From an uncultured Cryomorphaceae bacterium (GTDB lineage Bacteria; Bacteroidota; Bacteroidia; Flavobacteriales; Schleiferiaceae), in assembly GCA_913009655.1 (NCBI GenBank), contig CAJVWI010000010.1, forward strand, positions 1-64,000: a stretch of DNA of 64,000 nt. The letters run 5' to 3'. Position numbers and translations under genes: made by a program. Shown here piece after piece: positions 1-9,847 of this stretch; position 1 is the stretch's first letter, and every line of letters starts with the position of its first letter. Below the pieces are notes generated by a model, which made no database searches, was not told the origin of the DNA, and saw nothing but the letters and a program-made list of their open reading frames with translations.

Positions 1-1239
1 AAAATGCTCACCAGGCTCCAAGCTTTTTGGAGATCCACCACTTAAGATATTTAATCCAGAATTACTAGTACTCATATTGGAAAAGAGTAAAGGAACATTA
101 CCACTATTCGCAATGATAAATCTTCTCATTGCCTGCCCCCCTCCAACACGATGGACCAAATTAATAGTATCCTCTGAAATGATGAAGTCGGGCTCGGGTA
201 AAGGTGCAGTAGCACCAACTAAACTTGTTATACGGTCAAGAAACTGAGGATAATCAATAAAAGGGTTTCTATTATTCTGGAGTAAAGAAATACCATCGTT
301 TCTATATAAATCCAAGCTATCTGGAAGGTGATTAAAATGCCAATCTCTAAGAATTGATTCTTGGGGAGCATAGAAATTTGAATAATCACCATATCTCAGA
401 ACGAAATAAAGCATAGCCCTGGCGCAATCTCCCTTGTGATCATCTCGCGGTTCAAAAAGGCTTCCCTGACGTTTGCTTCCACCAACACTCCAATTAGGAG
501 TTCCCGAAACTACTCCGAACGGATGGTTACTTCTTGAGCTGTTTGCAGATTGATCCGAAGGGAAAAGATGGTGAATATCATTTTTCATGGGCGATGCAGA
601 ATTGAACTTGCTTTGGGGGAAAGTATGCTCACAATTGATATTATTCGCAACAGCACCCGCTCTTGTATTAAAACTTGCCGACCTTCCAGTATAAACACAT
701 TCAACCATACCGCCGTGATTATCCAAAGTGGCGTACATATTATCTCGCGCTACGCTGTAAGACAAAACGCTATGATTCGTTGAAATGATATTATTTAAGG
801 TAGAACGCAAAGTGCCCTCAGTTAGGTTTTGACTACTCGAATAATATGTTTTAGAATATTGAACCTGAGCCTCAAATTCTAATGCGAATGCCCCTTCATC
901 ATGAGATGTACACAATATCAATGGCAGAATATGCTCAATATTATGACGAGGTGAAAACATGACGGAGATAAACGATGAATCCCCAATAGAAATAATGCTA
1001 TCCGTCAAATGAATTGATAGTACGGTATCACCATAAACTGGAGCTGTTAAAATGGAATATATTTCCAAATCTTCATTTGAAATATTATAAATCCAAAACC
1101 CAGAACTATCAATTTGAAGTTCATTTACTACTCCACGATTAATAGTTTGAGTTTTTAATACCTGGGAATTGCTTGAATATCCTGAGCATATCATCATGCA
1201 GATTAATGAAAGATTGAGGAAATTATTTTTAGTCTGCAT
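1..1239 (-). CDS. Secreted endonuclease I family nuclease (5' part, truncated by window edge)
   Basis: The ORF track misses this gene because it runs off the window edge. I translated 413 in-frame residues from the ATG at 1239. Residues 1-26 form a signal peptide ending near SNSQ. Residues 30-130 look like an immunoglobulin-like (ASH/choice-of-anchor type) domain. Residues 140-345 match endonuclease I (EndA/NucM/BsnI family): CEHTFPQSKF (203-212), DIHHLFPSDQSANSSRSNHPFG region (221-242), GDCARAMLYF (270-279) and QNNRNPFIDYP (321-331). The His in HTFPQ and the HHL pair fit the metal-dependent active site of this family. Residues 370-413 begin a second ASH-like domain. The likely role is non-specific degradation of extracellular DNA/RNA for phosphate or nutrients. 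The C-terminus, which might carry a T9SS sorting tail, is outside the window. Confidence 0.88.
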   Translation of the reverse strand, partial: MQTKNNFLNLSLICMMICSGYSSNSQVLKTQTINRGVVNELQIDSSGFWIYNISNEDLEIYSILTAPVYGDTVLSIHLTDSIISIGDSSFISVMFSPRHNIEHILPLILCTSHDEGAFALEFEAQVQYSKTYYSSSQNLTEGTLRSTLNNIISTNHSVLSYSVARDNMYATLDNHGGMVECVYTGRSASFNTRAGAVANNINCEHTFPQSKFNSASPMKNDIHHLFPSDQSANSSRSNHPFGVVSGTPNWSVGGSKRQGSLFEPRDDHKGDCARAMLYFVLRYGDYSNFYAPQESILRDWHFNHLPDSLDLYRNDGISLLQNNRNPFIDYPQFLDRITSLVGATAPLPEPDFIISEDTINLVHRVGGGQAMRRFIIANSGNVPLLFSNMSTSNSGLNILSGGSPKSLEPGEHF

Positions 1240-1257
1240 ATTTTTTATTTTAATTCT

Positions 1258-1287
1258 AATTGTGCAACAAAGGTCGGCTATCTTTGC
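1258..1287 (+). promoter_or_regulatory. Promoter of the SRP RNA gene
   Basis: A perfect Bacteroidota -7 element TATCTTTG lies at 1279-1286, with a TTG at 1260-1262 in the -33 position. The predicted start, about six bases after the -7 box, coincides with the first base of the SRP RNA helix (about 1292). That agreement supports both calls. Confidence 0.75.
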
Positions 1288-1291
1288 AATT

Positions 1292-1390
1292 GGGCAAGGA
1301 TCTTACAACCAGCTCCTGATTAATCCCCCAGGGCGGAAACGCAGCAAGGGTAGTCGGTCGTAGCGGTGTGATAAGACTCCTTGCCTTTTT
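1292..1390 (+). ncRNA. ffs: Signal recognition particle RNA, small bacterial type (4.5S)
   Basis: This is the RNA component of the signal recognition particle, which binds Ffh and targets nascent membrane and secreted proteins. The conserved domain IV is visible as CAGGGCGGAAACGCAGCA, with the GGAA tetraloop and the asymmetric AGCA side. The outer helix closes between GGGCAAGGA at 1292-1300 and CTCCTTGCC at 1378-1385. A T-run at 1386-1391 follows immediately, so the closing helix doubles as an intrinsic terminator. The gene has its own TAnnTTTG promoter. Its 3' end abuts the convergent E1 dehydrogenase gene. The ORF at 1169..1363 in the track is spurious. Confidence 0.93.
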
Positions 1391-3717
1391 TATTTCTTCA
1401 CCAACTCCAGTCCTACTTCAATAATATCTTCAATACTAGGTTTTGAGAAATAGTCACCATCACTTCCATAAGCAGGACGATGAGATTTTGAAGTTAAGGT
1501 AACAGGAGCTGCATCAAGAAATTTATAGCCTCCTTGATCCTCAAGTATGTTTTTTAATATAAAGGCAGAAGCTCCACCCTCTATATCTTCATCAACTATT
1601 AAAAGGCGGTTTGTTTTCATTAAGGATTTTGAAATATCCTTATTAAGGTCAAATGGTAATAAAGTTTGGCAGTCTATTATTTCAACCTCAATGTCGTAAT
1701 CTGACAAGAACGATGACGCTTGTTTGGCAAGTCTGCACATTGATCCATATGTAACCATGGTAATATCAGTACCACTTCGTATTGTTTCAACTTTACCAAG
1801 CTCAATATTAAATTCACCAATATTTATTGGCAACCTTTCTTTCAATCGATAACCATTTAAGCATTCAATTACTAACGCTGGCTCATCTGCCCTTAAAAGA
1901 GTATTGTACATACCTGCAGCTTTAGTCATATTTCTAGGAACACAGACATACATTCCCCTTAAAGATCCTAATATCATACCCATAGGTGAGCCTGAATGCC
2001 AAACTCCCTCAAGTCGATGTCCTCTAGTCCTAATTATCAATGGTGCTTTTTGTCGACCCTTACTTCTCCAATGGACAGTGGCGCAATCATCGCTGAGGAT
2101 TTGAAGGGCATATAATAAGTAGTCTAGATATTGAATCTCAGCTATTGGACGCAGCCCGCGCATTGCCATACCTATTCCTTGACCTGCAATAGTGGCTTCT
2201 CTTATACCGGTATCAAAAATACGTGTTTCACCATACGCTTCTTGCATCCCTTCAAGTCCTTGATTAACATCCCCAATTGACCCAACATCCTCACCAAAAA
2301 TTATTAATTCAGGGTGATTCTTGAGAAGGGAATTAAAATTATCTCGCAATACAATTCGTCCATCTACCTCTTCTATCTTTTCATCATAAATTGGGTCAAT
2401 AATTTTTACATGTAAGGCCTTGTTAGAATATAAATATTGGCTGTAAGCCTCTTCGCCTTTTTCAAATTGAAAATTAATCCAATTATTCACAGCAGAAGTA
2501 TCTTTTCCTAACAATTTGGCTCGAACTGCTAACAAACGAACCTCCGATAGAGAGTCTCTCCACATTGCATTTCGATTGCTTTTTAAATTGCTAGCTTCTT
2601 TTGTGAAACCTAATTCGTTTATCCATTCAGAGGCCTGATCTCTAATATTTTGTAGTGGCTTCAAATAATTCTCAAATGCCTCTTTCATGGCGCTTTTCGC
2701 ATTATTTTTAGCTTGAACTTCAATTTCATTTAATTCTTCAGCAGTTATTAAGGAATATTTTTCAATAAAAACTCGAAACTGACGCAAACAATCATATTCC
2801 TTCTCCCAAATTAATCGATCTTTTGATTTATACCTTTCATGTGAACCACTAGTTGAATGACCCTGCGGCTGGGTCATTTCAGTGACATGAAGCAATACAG
2901 GAACATGCTCATTCCTTGCGATTTTTTCGGCTTTTTCGAAAGAAGAGACTAATTCAGTATAATCCCATCCTTTAGCAGTTATTATTTCAAACCCAAATTC
3001 AAGTGTTTTCCCATTTTTTGTCTTCTTTCTCTGAAAACCAGATAAAGCCTTTGAAATGTTTTGCTTTATTGTTTGATGTTTTGCGTGAACTGAGATTCCA
3101 TAATCATCATCCCAAACACATACAACCATCGGTACTTGCATTACCCCTGCAGCATTCATAGCTTCCCAAAAATGTCCTTCAGAGGATGCTGCATTTCCTA
3201 TTGTACCCCAAGCGATTTCATCTCCATTATCAGTAAACTGATTTCTCAAACCTAATTCTTTGTAGATTTTTGATGCCTGAGCCAATCCCAATAAGCGAGG
3301 CATCTGTGCCCCCGTAGGAGAAATATCAGATGATGAATTCTTTTGACTTATCAACTCTAACCAATTTCCCTGTTCATCAAGAGAATGGGTGGAGAAATGC
3401 CCATTCATTTGCCTTCCGCCACTTGAGGGCTCATTATCAATATTTGTATCGGCATAAAGGGAAGCAAAAAAAGAAGTGGGATTCAATTGATCGACTGCCA
3501 TCATGAATGTTTGATCCCGATAATAACCACTTCGGAAGTCCCCATTTCGGAAAACTTTTGCCCATGCAATTTGAGCTAGTTCCTTACCATCACCGAATAT
3601 TCCAAACTTAGCTTTACCCGTTAAAACTTCTTTTCTCCCCAGCAAACTGCATTCGCGGCTCAAAACAGCAAGTTGATAATCATTTTTTATGGAAAGTATA
3701 AAATCAGGGTTATGCAT
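1390..3717 (-). CDS. 2-oxoacid dehydrogenase E1, fused alpha and beta subunits
   Basis: This thiamine-diphosphate enzyme decarboxylates branched-chain or other 2-oxoacids and reductively acylates the E2 lipoyl domain. Residues about 60-330 are the E1-alpha half, with the ThDP/Mg motif around GDEIAWGTIGNAASSEG and DDDYGISV. Residues about 455-775 are the E1-beta half (EDVGSIGDVNQG, FDTGIREATIAG, and the transketolase C-domain ending in VEIIDCQTLLPFD). At 775 aa it equals the sum of two separate subunits, a fusion common in Bacteroidota. The exact substrate (branched-chain, pyruvate or acetoin type) cannot be read from sequence. No E2 lies in the window; an E3 (lpdA) lies at 15477. The start ATG is supported by a -7 box just upstream. 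Confidence 0.88.
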   Translation of the reverse strand: MHNPDFILSIKNDYQLAVLSRECSLLGRKEVLTGKAKFGIFGDGKELAQIAWAKVFRNGDFRSGYYRDQTFMMAVDQLNPTSFFASLYADTNIDNEPSSGGRQMNGHFSTHSLDEQGNWLELISQKNSSSDISPTGAQMPRLLGLAQASKIYKELGLRNQFTDNGDEIAWGTIGNAASSEGHFWEAMNAAGVMQVPMVVCVWDDDYGISVHAKHQTIKQNISKALSGFQRKKTKNGKTLEFGFEIITAKGWDYTELVSSFEKAEKIARNEHVPVLLHVTEMTQPQGHSTSGSHERYKSKDRLIWEKEYDCLRQFRVFIEKYSLITAEELNEIEVQAKNNAKSAMKEAFENYLKPLQNIRDQASEWINELGFTKEASNLKSNRNAMWRDSLSEVRLLAVRAKLLGKDTSAVNNWINFQFEKGEEAYSQYLYSNKALHVKIIDPIYDEKIEEVDGRIVLRDNFNSLLKNHPELIIFGEDVGSIGDVNQGLEGMQEAYGETRIFDTGIREATIAGQGIGMAMRGLRPIAEIQYLDYLLYALQILSDDCATVHWRSKGRQKAPLIIRTRGHRLEGVWHSGSPMGMILGSLRGMYVCVPRNMTKAAGMYNTLLRADEPALVIECLNGYRLKERLPINIGEFNIELGKVETIRSGTDITMVTYGSMCRLAKQASSFLSDYDIEVEIIDCQTLLPFDLNKDISKSLMKTNRLLIVDEDIEGGASAFILKNILEDQGGYKFLDAAPVTLTSKSHRPAYGSDGDYFSKPSIEDIIEVGLELVKK

Positions 3718-3721
3718 AATG

Positions 3722-3729
3722 CAAAAATA
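3722..3729 (-). promoter_or_regulatory. -7 element directly before the E1 start codon
   Basis: TATTTTTG on the minus strand (3729 to 3722) is a perfect TAnnTTTG match. It is followed by only four bases (CATT) and then the ATG at 3717. A start about 5-7 bases downstream of the box would fall on or next to the ATG, implying a leaderless mRNA. Confidence 0.55.
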
Positions 3730-3781
3730 AGGCGACCTTTGCTATTGAATAATGAAACCTTCCTAAAAATACAATCTATTC

Positions 3782-4438
3782 ATGAAATTCTTTATCGACA
3801 CAGCTAACCTTTCAGAGATACAGCAAGCATACGACATGGGTGTCCTAGACGGAGTAACTACAAATCCATCCTTAATGGCTAAGGAAGGTATTTCAGGTAC
3901 TGAAAACATTAAATCCCACTACAGGGCCATTTGCTCAATAGTAGATGGTGATGTTAGTGCTGAAGTTATTTCGACTAATTATGAAGGAATGATTAGCGAA
4001 GGCATGGAACTTGTAAAAATTGATCCAAAAATTGTAGTAAAAGTTCCAATGATTGCTGACGGCGTAAAGGCTATTCGTTATTTCACTGATAATGGAATTC
4101 GCACAAATTGCACTTTGGTTTTTAGCTCTGGACAAGCTCTAATTGCCGCAAAAGCTGGAGCAACATATGTTTCACCATTTATCGGGAGGTTAGATGATAT
4201 CTCAACTAACGGAATAGATTTAATAGAATCGATTCGAGTGATTTATGACAATTATGGATATGAAACAGAAATTTTAGCTGCTTCTGTTCGACACCCAATG
4301 CATATAATTCAATGTGCACAACTTGGTGCTGATGTTATAACTGGTCCATTAAGTGCTATTTCTGCTCTAATTAAACATCCTTTAACTGACATTGGTTTAG
4401 CGAAATTTCTTGCAGACCACGCTAAATCGAATAAATAA
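3782..4438 (+). CDS. fsa: Transaldolase-like / fructose-6-phosphate aldolase family
   Basis: At 218 aa this has the length of the short transaldolase/FSA group, not the roughly 320-aa classical transaldolases. The family signatures [13 protein letters not shown] and [14 protein letters not shown] are at the N-terminus. The Schiff-base lysine sits in KIVVKVPM (about residue 87), and the later strands include [26 protein letters not shown]. The cytosolic role is either transaldolase in the pentose phosphate pathway or aldol cleavage of fructose 6-phosphate; the two cannot be told apart without biochemistry. It lies 64 bp from the divergent E1 gene and is convergent with menE, with only 2 bp between the stops. 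Confidence 0.87.
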   Translation: MKFFIDTANLSEIQQAYDMGVLDGVTTNPSLMAKEGISGTENIKSHYRAICSIVDGDVSAEVISTNYEGMISEGMELVKIDPKIVVKVPMIADGVKAIRYFTDNGIRTNCTLVFSSGQALIAAKAGATYVSPFIGRLDDISTNGIDLIESIRVIYDNYGYETEILAASVRHPMHIIQCAQLGADVITGPLSAISALIKHPLTDIGLAKFLADHAKSNK

Positions 4439-4440
4439 AT

Positions 4441-5421
4441 TTATCGACGTTTATATTTTCCTGACTTTGTTAAAGGCAAATTTGGTAATTGAATTATTTG
4501 TTTAGGTCTTTTCCATTTGGGGAGAGAACGAAAAGCATTGTTAATTTTTTCCAACTCTGCTTTACTCAGTGGAATACTAAACCATACCATTGCTTCATTC
4601 CAATGATCATCAGGTTTTACTCCAACAAACCCTTCTGGGTGGTCCGGATAAACTATTGACACCTGGTTCTCAACCTGTTCCGGATGAATTTTTTTTCCTG
4701 CACTTATTATTGCTCCATCCAATCTACCTTTCCAGTAAAATGATTTTCGATCACTTGATAATTTTATCCGATCTGTAGTTTTTAACTCAAAAATTCCTCG
4801 GTCTTTTATGCTTACTACCATCGCTCCATTATCAGATGTGATTTCTACTCCTTTCAAGCAATGGTAATTAACTTGTTTTTTTGGATTTATTTCACGGATG
4901 GCAAAATGTGTTATTGTTTCGGTCATACCGAAGGCATGAAATATTTGCGAAGGCACATCTGACAAATAGTTCTCTTGAGTTTTAAGTAACGGAGATCCGC
5001 CTATCAATACAGTTTTTAGATTTTTATAATTATCAGGTGATATTAGAATGGCTTGCTGAGGGACAAGTGCTAAAAAATCTAAGTTTCCTAGCCATTGAAT
5101 TTGCCGTCGCACAGGCAAAACCTGAAAATCCATTTCCCATTCAATTGCCCGAAAAACCATTAATGCTCCACCAATACTTCTAGTACTTAAAGCAAGAGCA
5201 GACCTCATGCCTTTAAAAAAACTAAATTTTTCTGAAGTTGATTTAATACTTGAAATAATCTGATCTCTTGAAAACTCTATCCGTTTCGGCTTACCAGAAC
5301 TTCCACTGGTCTCAAACTCAAAAAATGAATCTGATGATTTCCATTTCGAAATACATTGCTCCACATCATTTATCTCTGATAAAGAACAATCATTGTGAAA
5401 AAAGAAATTCACCTTACTCAA
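4441..5421 (-). CDS. menE: o-Succinylbenzoate-CoA ligase (MenE)
   Basis: This AMP-forming acyl-CoA synthetase activates o-succinylbenzoate to its CoA thioester in menaquinone synthesis. The P-loop-like motif FETSGSSGKPKRIEFS is at about residues 36-51 and the adenylate motif HAFGMTETITHF is at about 160. The C-terminal hinge and lid end with LPLTKSGKYKRR, carrying the conserved catalytic lysine. At 326 aa it is shorter than Bacillus MenE (about 480 aa), lacking much of the N-terminal subdomain, as in other Bacteroidota. It is last in the men operon and overlaps menC by 4 bp. Confidence 0.9.
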   Translation of the reverse strand: MSKVNFFFHNDCSLSEINDVEQCISKWKSSDSFFEFETSGSSGKPKRIEFSRDQIISSIKSTSEKFSFFKGMRSALALSTRSIGGALMVFRAIEWEMDFQVLPVRRQIQWLGNLDFLALVPQQAILISPDNYKNLKTVLIGGSPLLKTQENYLSDVPSQIFHAFGMTETITHFAIREINPKKQVNYHCLKGVEITSDNGAMVVSIKDRGIFELKTTDRIKLSSDRKSFYWKGRLDGAIISAGKKIHPEQVENQVSIVYPDHPEGFVGVKPDDHWNEAMVWFSIPLSKAELEKINNAFRSLPKWKRPKQIIQLPNLPLTKSGKYKRR

Positions 5422-6476
5422 AGCATCCAGATATCCCCGTCTATAACCACTGTTTTAGGCGGAGTGTTATTGCTATAAAGACTGCCCGTACCGAAGCCCT
5501 GAAACCCCTCTAAGTCTGGGATAGAACTTGCCCATTGGGCGATTCCTGTTAGTCCTTCATTCCCCTCTAGAGCTGAGGTAATCCACCACTTTATTCCACG
5601 GATTTTGGCACGACTTATCCAATCTTCACAACTCTTGAATCCTCCTAATAGAGATGGTTTCAAAACGATAAAATCCGGTTTGATTCTATCAAGAAGAATA
5701 TCTCTTTGTTTTTTTTCATAAACTCCAATCAAACTTTCATCAAGAGCTATTGGAATTATTCCTTCGCGGGAGACTTTTGCTAGAGCATCAATATCATCTG
5801 TTGCACATGGTTGCTCAATACTATGAATATTAAATTTTTCCATATGTGCCATATTAACCAAGGCTGTTTCGGCATTATAACCACCGTTTGCATCAACCCT
5901 AATCTGAATGTTTGGTTTTTCGTTTCTTATTTTTTGTAAAATACCCAACTCCTGTTCAATCTCTATCGCCCCAACTTTCATTTTTATACATCGATAACCT
6001 TCTATCAAACGCAAATCTAGTTGATCATTTAGAAAACTTTTATCGCCCATCCAAATCAAGCCATTAATAGGTAGACCTATTTCTTTTCTCGTAAAAGGAG
6101 TATCAAATAGATTCCATAATAAATTTGAGTTTTTTAAAGATTTCCATTGCAGCAAAGCCAATTCAATTGCAAAAATAATACTTGGCCATAGTTCATACTT
6201 ATCATACCAATCCTGATCCAGACAATTCTTCTCCGCCCATTCCTCCCATTTTATTGGATCTAAAACTGTTAGCTCTAAACATACAGTCTCAAGTTTCTCT
6301 TCATATTTAGGAAAATCCTCAATACTTAATCCTGGTAATATTCCACATTCTCCACGCCCAGTAACTCCATCATATGTAACTTCAATGAAGTAACATGGCT
6401 TTTTTGTCATTATTCCTCGCGAAGTTCCAGCAGGACGTTTGAATTCATAATTATATCCCCAATATTTTGCATTCAT
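5418..6476 (-). CDS. menC: o-Succinylbenzoate synthase (MenC)
   Basis: This enolase-superfamily enzyme dehydrates SHCHC to o-succinylbenzoate. The catalytic pattern is intact: the lysine motif IKMKVGAIE (about 164-172), metal-binding Asp in IRVDANGGY, Glu in SIEQPCATDD, Asp in IALDESLIGV, and the second catalytic Lys in FIVLKPSLLGG. At 352 aa it has the expected length. It overlaps both menE and menA by 4 bp (ATGA-type junctions), so translational coupling is likely. Confidence 0.92.
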   Translation of the reverse strand: MNAKYWGYNYEFKRPAGTSRGIMTKKPCYFIEVTYDGVTGRGECGILPGLSIEDFPKYEEKLETVCLELTVLDPIKWEEWAEKNCLDQDWYDKYELWPSIIFAIELALLQWKSLKNSNLLWNLFDTPFTRKEIGLPINGLIWMGDKSFLNDQLDLRLIEGYRCIKMKVGAIEIEQELGILQKIRNEKPNIQIRVDANGGYNAETALVNMAHMEKFNIHSIEQPCATDDIDALAKVSREGIIPIALDESLIGVYEKKQRDILLDRIKPDFIVLKPSLLGGFKSCEDWISRAKIRGIKWWITSALEGNEGLTGIAQWASSIPDLEGFQGFGTGSLYSNNTPPKTVVIDGDIWML

Positions 6477-7417
6477 ATTAGTTGAACTAAGGAGTCATTA
6501 TTTAATGAGTCAAAAAGTAATCCTAGTCCCAAAGAAATAGCGAACAAAACGCATGTTATTGCAGCTGGCTTGAGTAAAACATCAAATTCCTTTGGCGATA
6601 CAGCTTTCCACATTTGATATAATCTATAAACTAATGAGGGCGTAAAAAATAAAAAGAGGAAATTAATATTCGACGTTGTCTCATTGTAAAACATAAATAA
6701 TAAAGCTGAAGTAATAGAACTAAAAACCAATAAAGTTTGATAAATACGAGCATTAAAAATTCCTATTTTCATTGCGAATGTAATCTTTCCAGCTTTTTGG
6801 TCCGATTCGTAATCTCTCATATTATTCAAGTTTAAAACTCCTGCAGCCAGAAAACCTATTGAAAAGCTGGGGAGGAAAATTATCATACTTAGACCTTTTG
6901 ATTGAAGTATATAACTACCAACAACTCCAACTGGTCCAAAAAATATTATGACAAATAAATCACCCAAAGCCTTATATCCATATGAAGAACCAAGAGTATA
7001 GCTCCTTGAAGACCATGTTGCCAACAGCCCGATAAGTAAAAAAATAATAAAAATCAATGTGGGTTGTAAAAAACCTCTAGAACCAATATAAGCAGTAATC
7101 GTTGTTAAAATAATTGAAGCCCAAGTAAAAATACTAACCATATATTTCATTTTTGAGATTGAGATTGAACCAGATGCAACTGCTCGAGATTCTGCACCCA
7201 CTGGCCTATGGTCATCTACTCCGCTTAGTCCGTCTCCATAGTCATTGGCTAAATTTGATAGCAATTGATAAGTCGTTGCCGTAAAAAGCATTAACACAAA
7301 CAAAATAAAGTTGAAAGAGCCTTCGTCTGCTGATAATAGTGAACCCAAAACAATACACGAAAATGCCAGCGGCAAAGTCCTCAACCGCAATGCAGAAATC
7401 CAAATTTTAAACTTCAA
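6473..7417 (-). CDS. menA: 1,4-Dihydroxy-2-naphthoate polyprenyltransferase (MenA)
   Basis: This UbiA-family integral membrane enzyme prenylates and decarboxylates DHNA to demethylmenaquinone. The first Asp-rich motif is in [20 protein letters not shown] (about 57-76) and the second in [16 protein letters not shown] (about 196-211). About eight hydrophobic segments are visible, starting with [15 protein letters not shown]. The length of 314 aa is normal. It overlaps menC and menB by 4 bp on each side. This is the membrane-anchored step of the men operon. Confidence 0.92.
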   Translation of the reverse strand: MKFKIWISALRLRTLPLAFSCIVLGSLLSADEGSFNFILFVLMLFTATTYQLLSNLANDYGDGLSGVDDHRPVGAESRAVASGSISISKMKYMVSIFTWASIILTTITAYIGSRGFLQPTLIFIIFLLIGLLATWSSRSYTLGSSYGYKALGDLFVIIFFGPVGVVGSYILQSKGLSMIIFLPSFSIGFLAAGVLNLNNMRDYESDQKAGKITFAMKIGIFNARIYQTLLVFSSITSALLFMFYNETTSNINFLFLFFTPSLVYRLYQMWKAVSPKEFDVLLKPAAITCVLFAISLGLGLLFDSLNNDSLVQLI

Positions 7418-8229
7418 GGAAAAGTTGGAAATTTATCAAAATCTGGATCTCTTTTCTCAAGAAATGCATTTTTACCCTCTTGAGCTTCATCCATCAAATA
7501 ATACATCAAAGTTGCATCACCGGCAAATTCCATTAAGCCTCGCTGTCCATCTAATTCAGCATTCAGTCCACGTTTAATCATTCGCAGAGCCATAGGAGAT
7601 CGCATCATTATCATTTCGCACCACTCCATTGTCTTTTCTTCAAGTTCGGACTGGGGAACAACTAGATTAACCATACCCATGTCTTGAGCTTCTTTTGCAG
7701 TGTATTGCTTACATAAAAACCAAATTTCGCGAGCTTTTTTTTGTCCAACATGTCGAGCTAGATAAGAACTACCAAAACCGGCATCGAAGCTACCAACTTT
7801 AGGACCTGTTTGACCAAAACGAGCATTTTCTGAGGCAGTAGTTAAATCACAAACTACATGCAAGACATGACCGCCTCCTATTGCATAACCATTAACCATT
7901 GCTATCACCGGTTTAGGAATTTCTCGAATCCGCTTATGCAAATCCAAAACATTTAGTCTTGGCACACCATCTTCTCCTACATAACCACCAACTCCTTTTA
8001 CATTTTGATCACCTCCTGAGCAAAAAGCTTTATCCCCTTGCCCTGTAAGAAGAATGACTCTTATATCCGATCTTTCTCTACAAATATCAAATGCTTCAAT
8101 CATTTGAACATTTGTTTCCGGACGAAAAGCATTGTAAACATCCGGGCGATTAATTGTGATTTTTGCTACGCCTTGATTGAATTCAAATTTTATATCTGAG
8201 TATTCTTTTATTGATATCCACGTTCTCAT
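7414..8229 (-). CDS. menB: 1,4-Dihydroxy-2-naphthoyl-CoA synthase (MenB)
   Basis: This crotonase-fold enzyme catalyses the Dieckmann-type ring closure of o-succinylbenzoyl-CoA. Diagnostic segments are [11 protein letters not shown] (oxyanion hole and CoA site, about 70), [25 protein letters not shown]-like around 107-128, [30 protein letters not shown] (about 140-168), and the C-terminal [10 protein letters not shown] tail typical of MenB. The 271-aa length is standard. It follows menD by 19 bp on the minus strand and overlaps menA by 4 bp. Confidence 0.94.
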   Translation of the reverse strand: MRTWISIKEYSDIKFEFNQGVAKITINRPDVYNAFRPETNVQMIEAFDICRERSDIRVILLTGQGDKAFCSGGDQNVKGVGGYVGEDGVPRLNVLDLHKRIREIPKPVIAMVNGYAIGGGHVLHVVCDLTTASENARFGQTGPKVGSFDAGFGSSYLARHVGQKKAREIWFLCKQYTAKEAQDMGMVNLVVPQSELEEKTMEWCEMIMMRSPMALRMIKRGLNAELDGQRGLMEFAGDATLMYYLMDEAQEGKNAFLEKRDPDFDKFPTFP

Positions 8230-8248
8230 TTTAATAAATAATTTTTAA

Positions 8249-9847
8249 TTATTGCTGAAATCTATCATTCCACATTCTGTCATTGATATTAGAATCTGTA
8301 AAAACTTCTAGCACACTCGATTTCCTTGATTCTATGAAGTCTAGCCATACATTTTCCCAGTCATCAATACTTGCAGCATAAAAATATTCCAATCCTGCAT
8401 AGGAAACCAATTTTTTTACACTGTGATTATGTTTCCATAAATAATGGGTATCATATAATTCGGAATCACCAGCCATTGGTAATCGTCTAAAAATATCTCC
8501 TCCACGATTATTTATAACCACCACCTTAAAACCTTCAGGTACCTCTCTATTTAAAAAGGCATTGCTATCATAGAAAAAAGCTAAGTCACCAGTAATAAGA
8601 ATTGTGCGTTTATTTGATATCCATGCAGATCCTACAGCAGTGGATGTACATCCATCTATTCCACTCGTCCCTCGGTTCGAATAATGTTTCTCATTATTAG
8701 CCCAACCTCCAGCAGCCCATGTGTGGATTCCATATCTCACAGATGAAGAATTTGCCCAATGAATATCCCAATTGTTAAGTCCAAAATTAGAAATGGCCTC
8801 ATGAACCCATAAATCAGACCATTTTTCTGTTTTGCTAACATTTTTTGAAACCCATTTATTTGTCCATGTTTTATCAATTACTGGTGTGTGTTTAATTAAT
8901 GACTCGAGACCGTCTTTATAACTAGATTCCAGAACATACTTAAGATTTCCAAACATATCCGGATGAGGAGAACTAGGTCCGATATGCATATGTCTAACAC
9001 CCTTTAATCTAAATTTAGATTTTTTTGAAACCCAAGCCCCTCCAATAGTTACAACAGCATCCAAAACTATATCGTCCAGAGATCTCCATCCATTATCCAG
9101 ATTAATTACAGCAGTACTTGACAATTGACTCAGATGCTCTCCCGTGACGAGCCAACCTTTAGATTTTATTTTTTCAACGAGATGATTTATCTCTCCCCAC
9201 AGAGGGTTCCATTGGCCAATAATTAGCAATGGATATTTCGCGGCACCAAGCCAGTCGGGGAAAAAAAAGTTATCATTAGAACCAGGTTCTAGTATTTTAT
9301 CCAATTTTATAGAAATATTTTCATTAAAAATAGGCTTACCATAAAGCGGTTCTTTTATTGGGACATTAATATGAACTGGCCCATTTTTCAAATGATATAA
9401 AGCTTGAGTTACTCTATCTATATTTTCCTGAATAGAAATTTCTGGGTCTAAAAGAGCAGAGGCCCGAATATGACCCTCATAAATTTTCTCTTGTCTTACC
9501 GATTGACCATGTCCATTATCGATGAGTTTCTTAGGGCGATCTGCTGTAATAACCAACAACGGAATTCTTTGATAAAAAGCCTCAGCAACTGCTGGAGCAT
9601 AATTTAAAGCTGCAGTTCCGCTTGTAGAGACTAATGCGACTGGCATCTGTGATTTTATTGAGACACCTAAGGCGAAATAGCCCGCACTCCTCTCATCTAA
9701 TATAACCGCGTTAGGACACTCAAGAGATGAAAAAGCTTCCATCAAAGGAGCATTCCTACTGCCAGGCGACCCAACCCATGCTGATAAATTCAGTTCCTCA
9801 AGAATCTTACTTAAAACTGCTGAAATGGGTTGGAAATCTTTTGTCAT
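8249..9847 (-). CDS. menD: SEPHCHC synthase (MenD)
   Basis: This ThDP-dependent enzyme adds the succinyl semialdehyde unit from 2-oxoglutarate to isochorismate, the first committed step of menaquinone synthesis. The N-terminal pyrimidine-binding domain contains WVGSPGSRNAPLMEAF and DERSAGYFALG, with the catalytic Glu region STSGTAALNYAPAVAEA. The C-terminal ThDP domain has TSGIDGCTSTAVGSAW and ITGDLAFFYDSNAF, and INNRGGDIFRRLP follows. The 532-aa length is close to the family norm of about 550. It overlaps menF by 1 bp. Confidence 0.93.
   Translation of the reverse strand: MTKDFQPISAVLSKILEELNLSAWVGSPGSRNAPLMEAFSSLECPNAVILDERSAGYFALGVSIKSQMPVALVSTSGTAALNYAPAVAEAFYQRIPLLVITADRPKKLIDNGHGQSVRQEKIYEGHIRASALLDPEISIQENIDRVTQALYHLKNGPVHINVPIKEPLYGKPIFNENISIKLDKILEPGSNDNFFFPDWLGAAKYPLLIIGQWNPLWGEINHLVEKIKSKGWLVTGEHLSQLSSTAVINLDNGWRSLDDIVLDAVVTIGGAWVSKKSKFRLKGVRHMHIGPSSPHPDMFGNLKYVLESSYKDGLESLIKHTPVIDKTWTNKWVSKNVSKTEKWSDLWVHEAISNFGLNNWDIHWANSSSVRYGIHTWAAGGWANNEKHYSNRGTSGIDGCTSTAVGSAWISNKRTILITGDLAFFYDSNAFLNREVPEGFKVVVINNRGGDIFRRLPMAGDSELYDTHYLWKHNHSVKKLVSYAGLEYFYAASIDDWENVWLDFIESRKSSVLEVFTDSNINDRMWNDRFQQ

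Noticed and set aside
550-783. 77-aa plus-strand ORF in the first kilobase
   Set aside because: It is antisense to the endonuclease I catalytic region, whose motifs are far stronger evidence.
1169-1363. 64-aa plus-strand ORF overlapping the start of the nuclease gene and the SRP RNA
   Set aside because: It runs antisense to the endonuclease N-terminus and through the conserved SRP RNA core, so it is a shadow frame.
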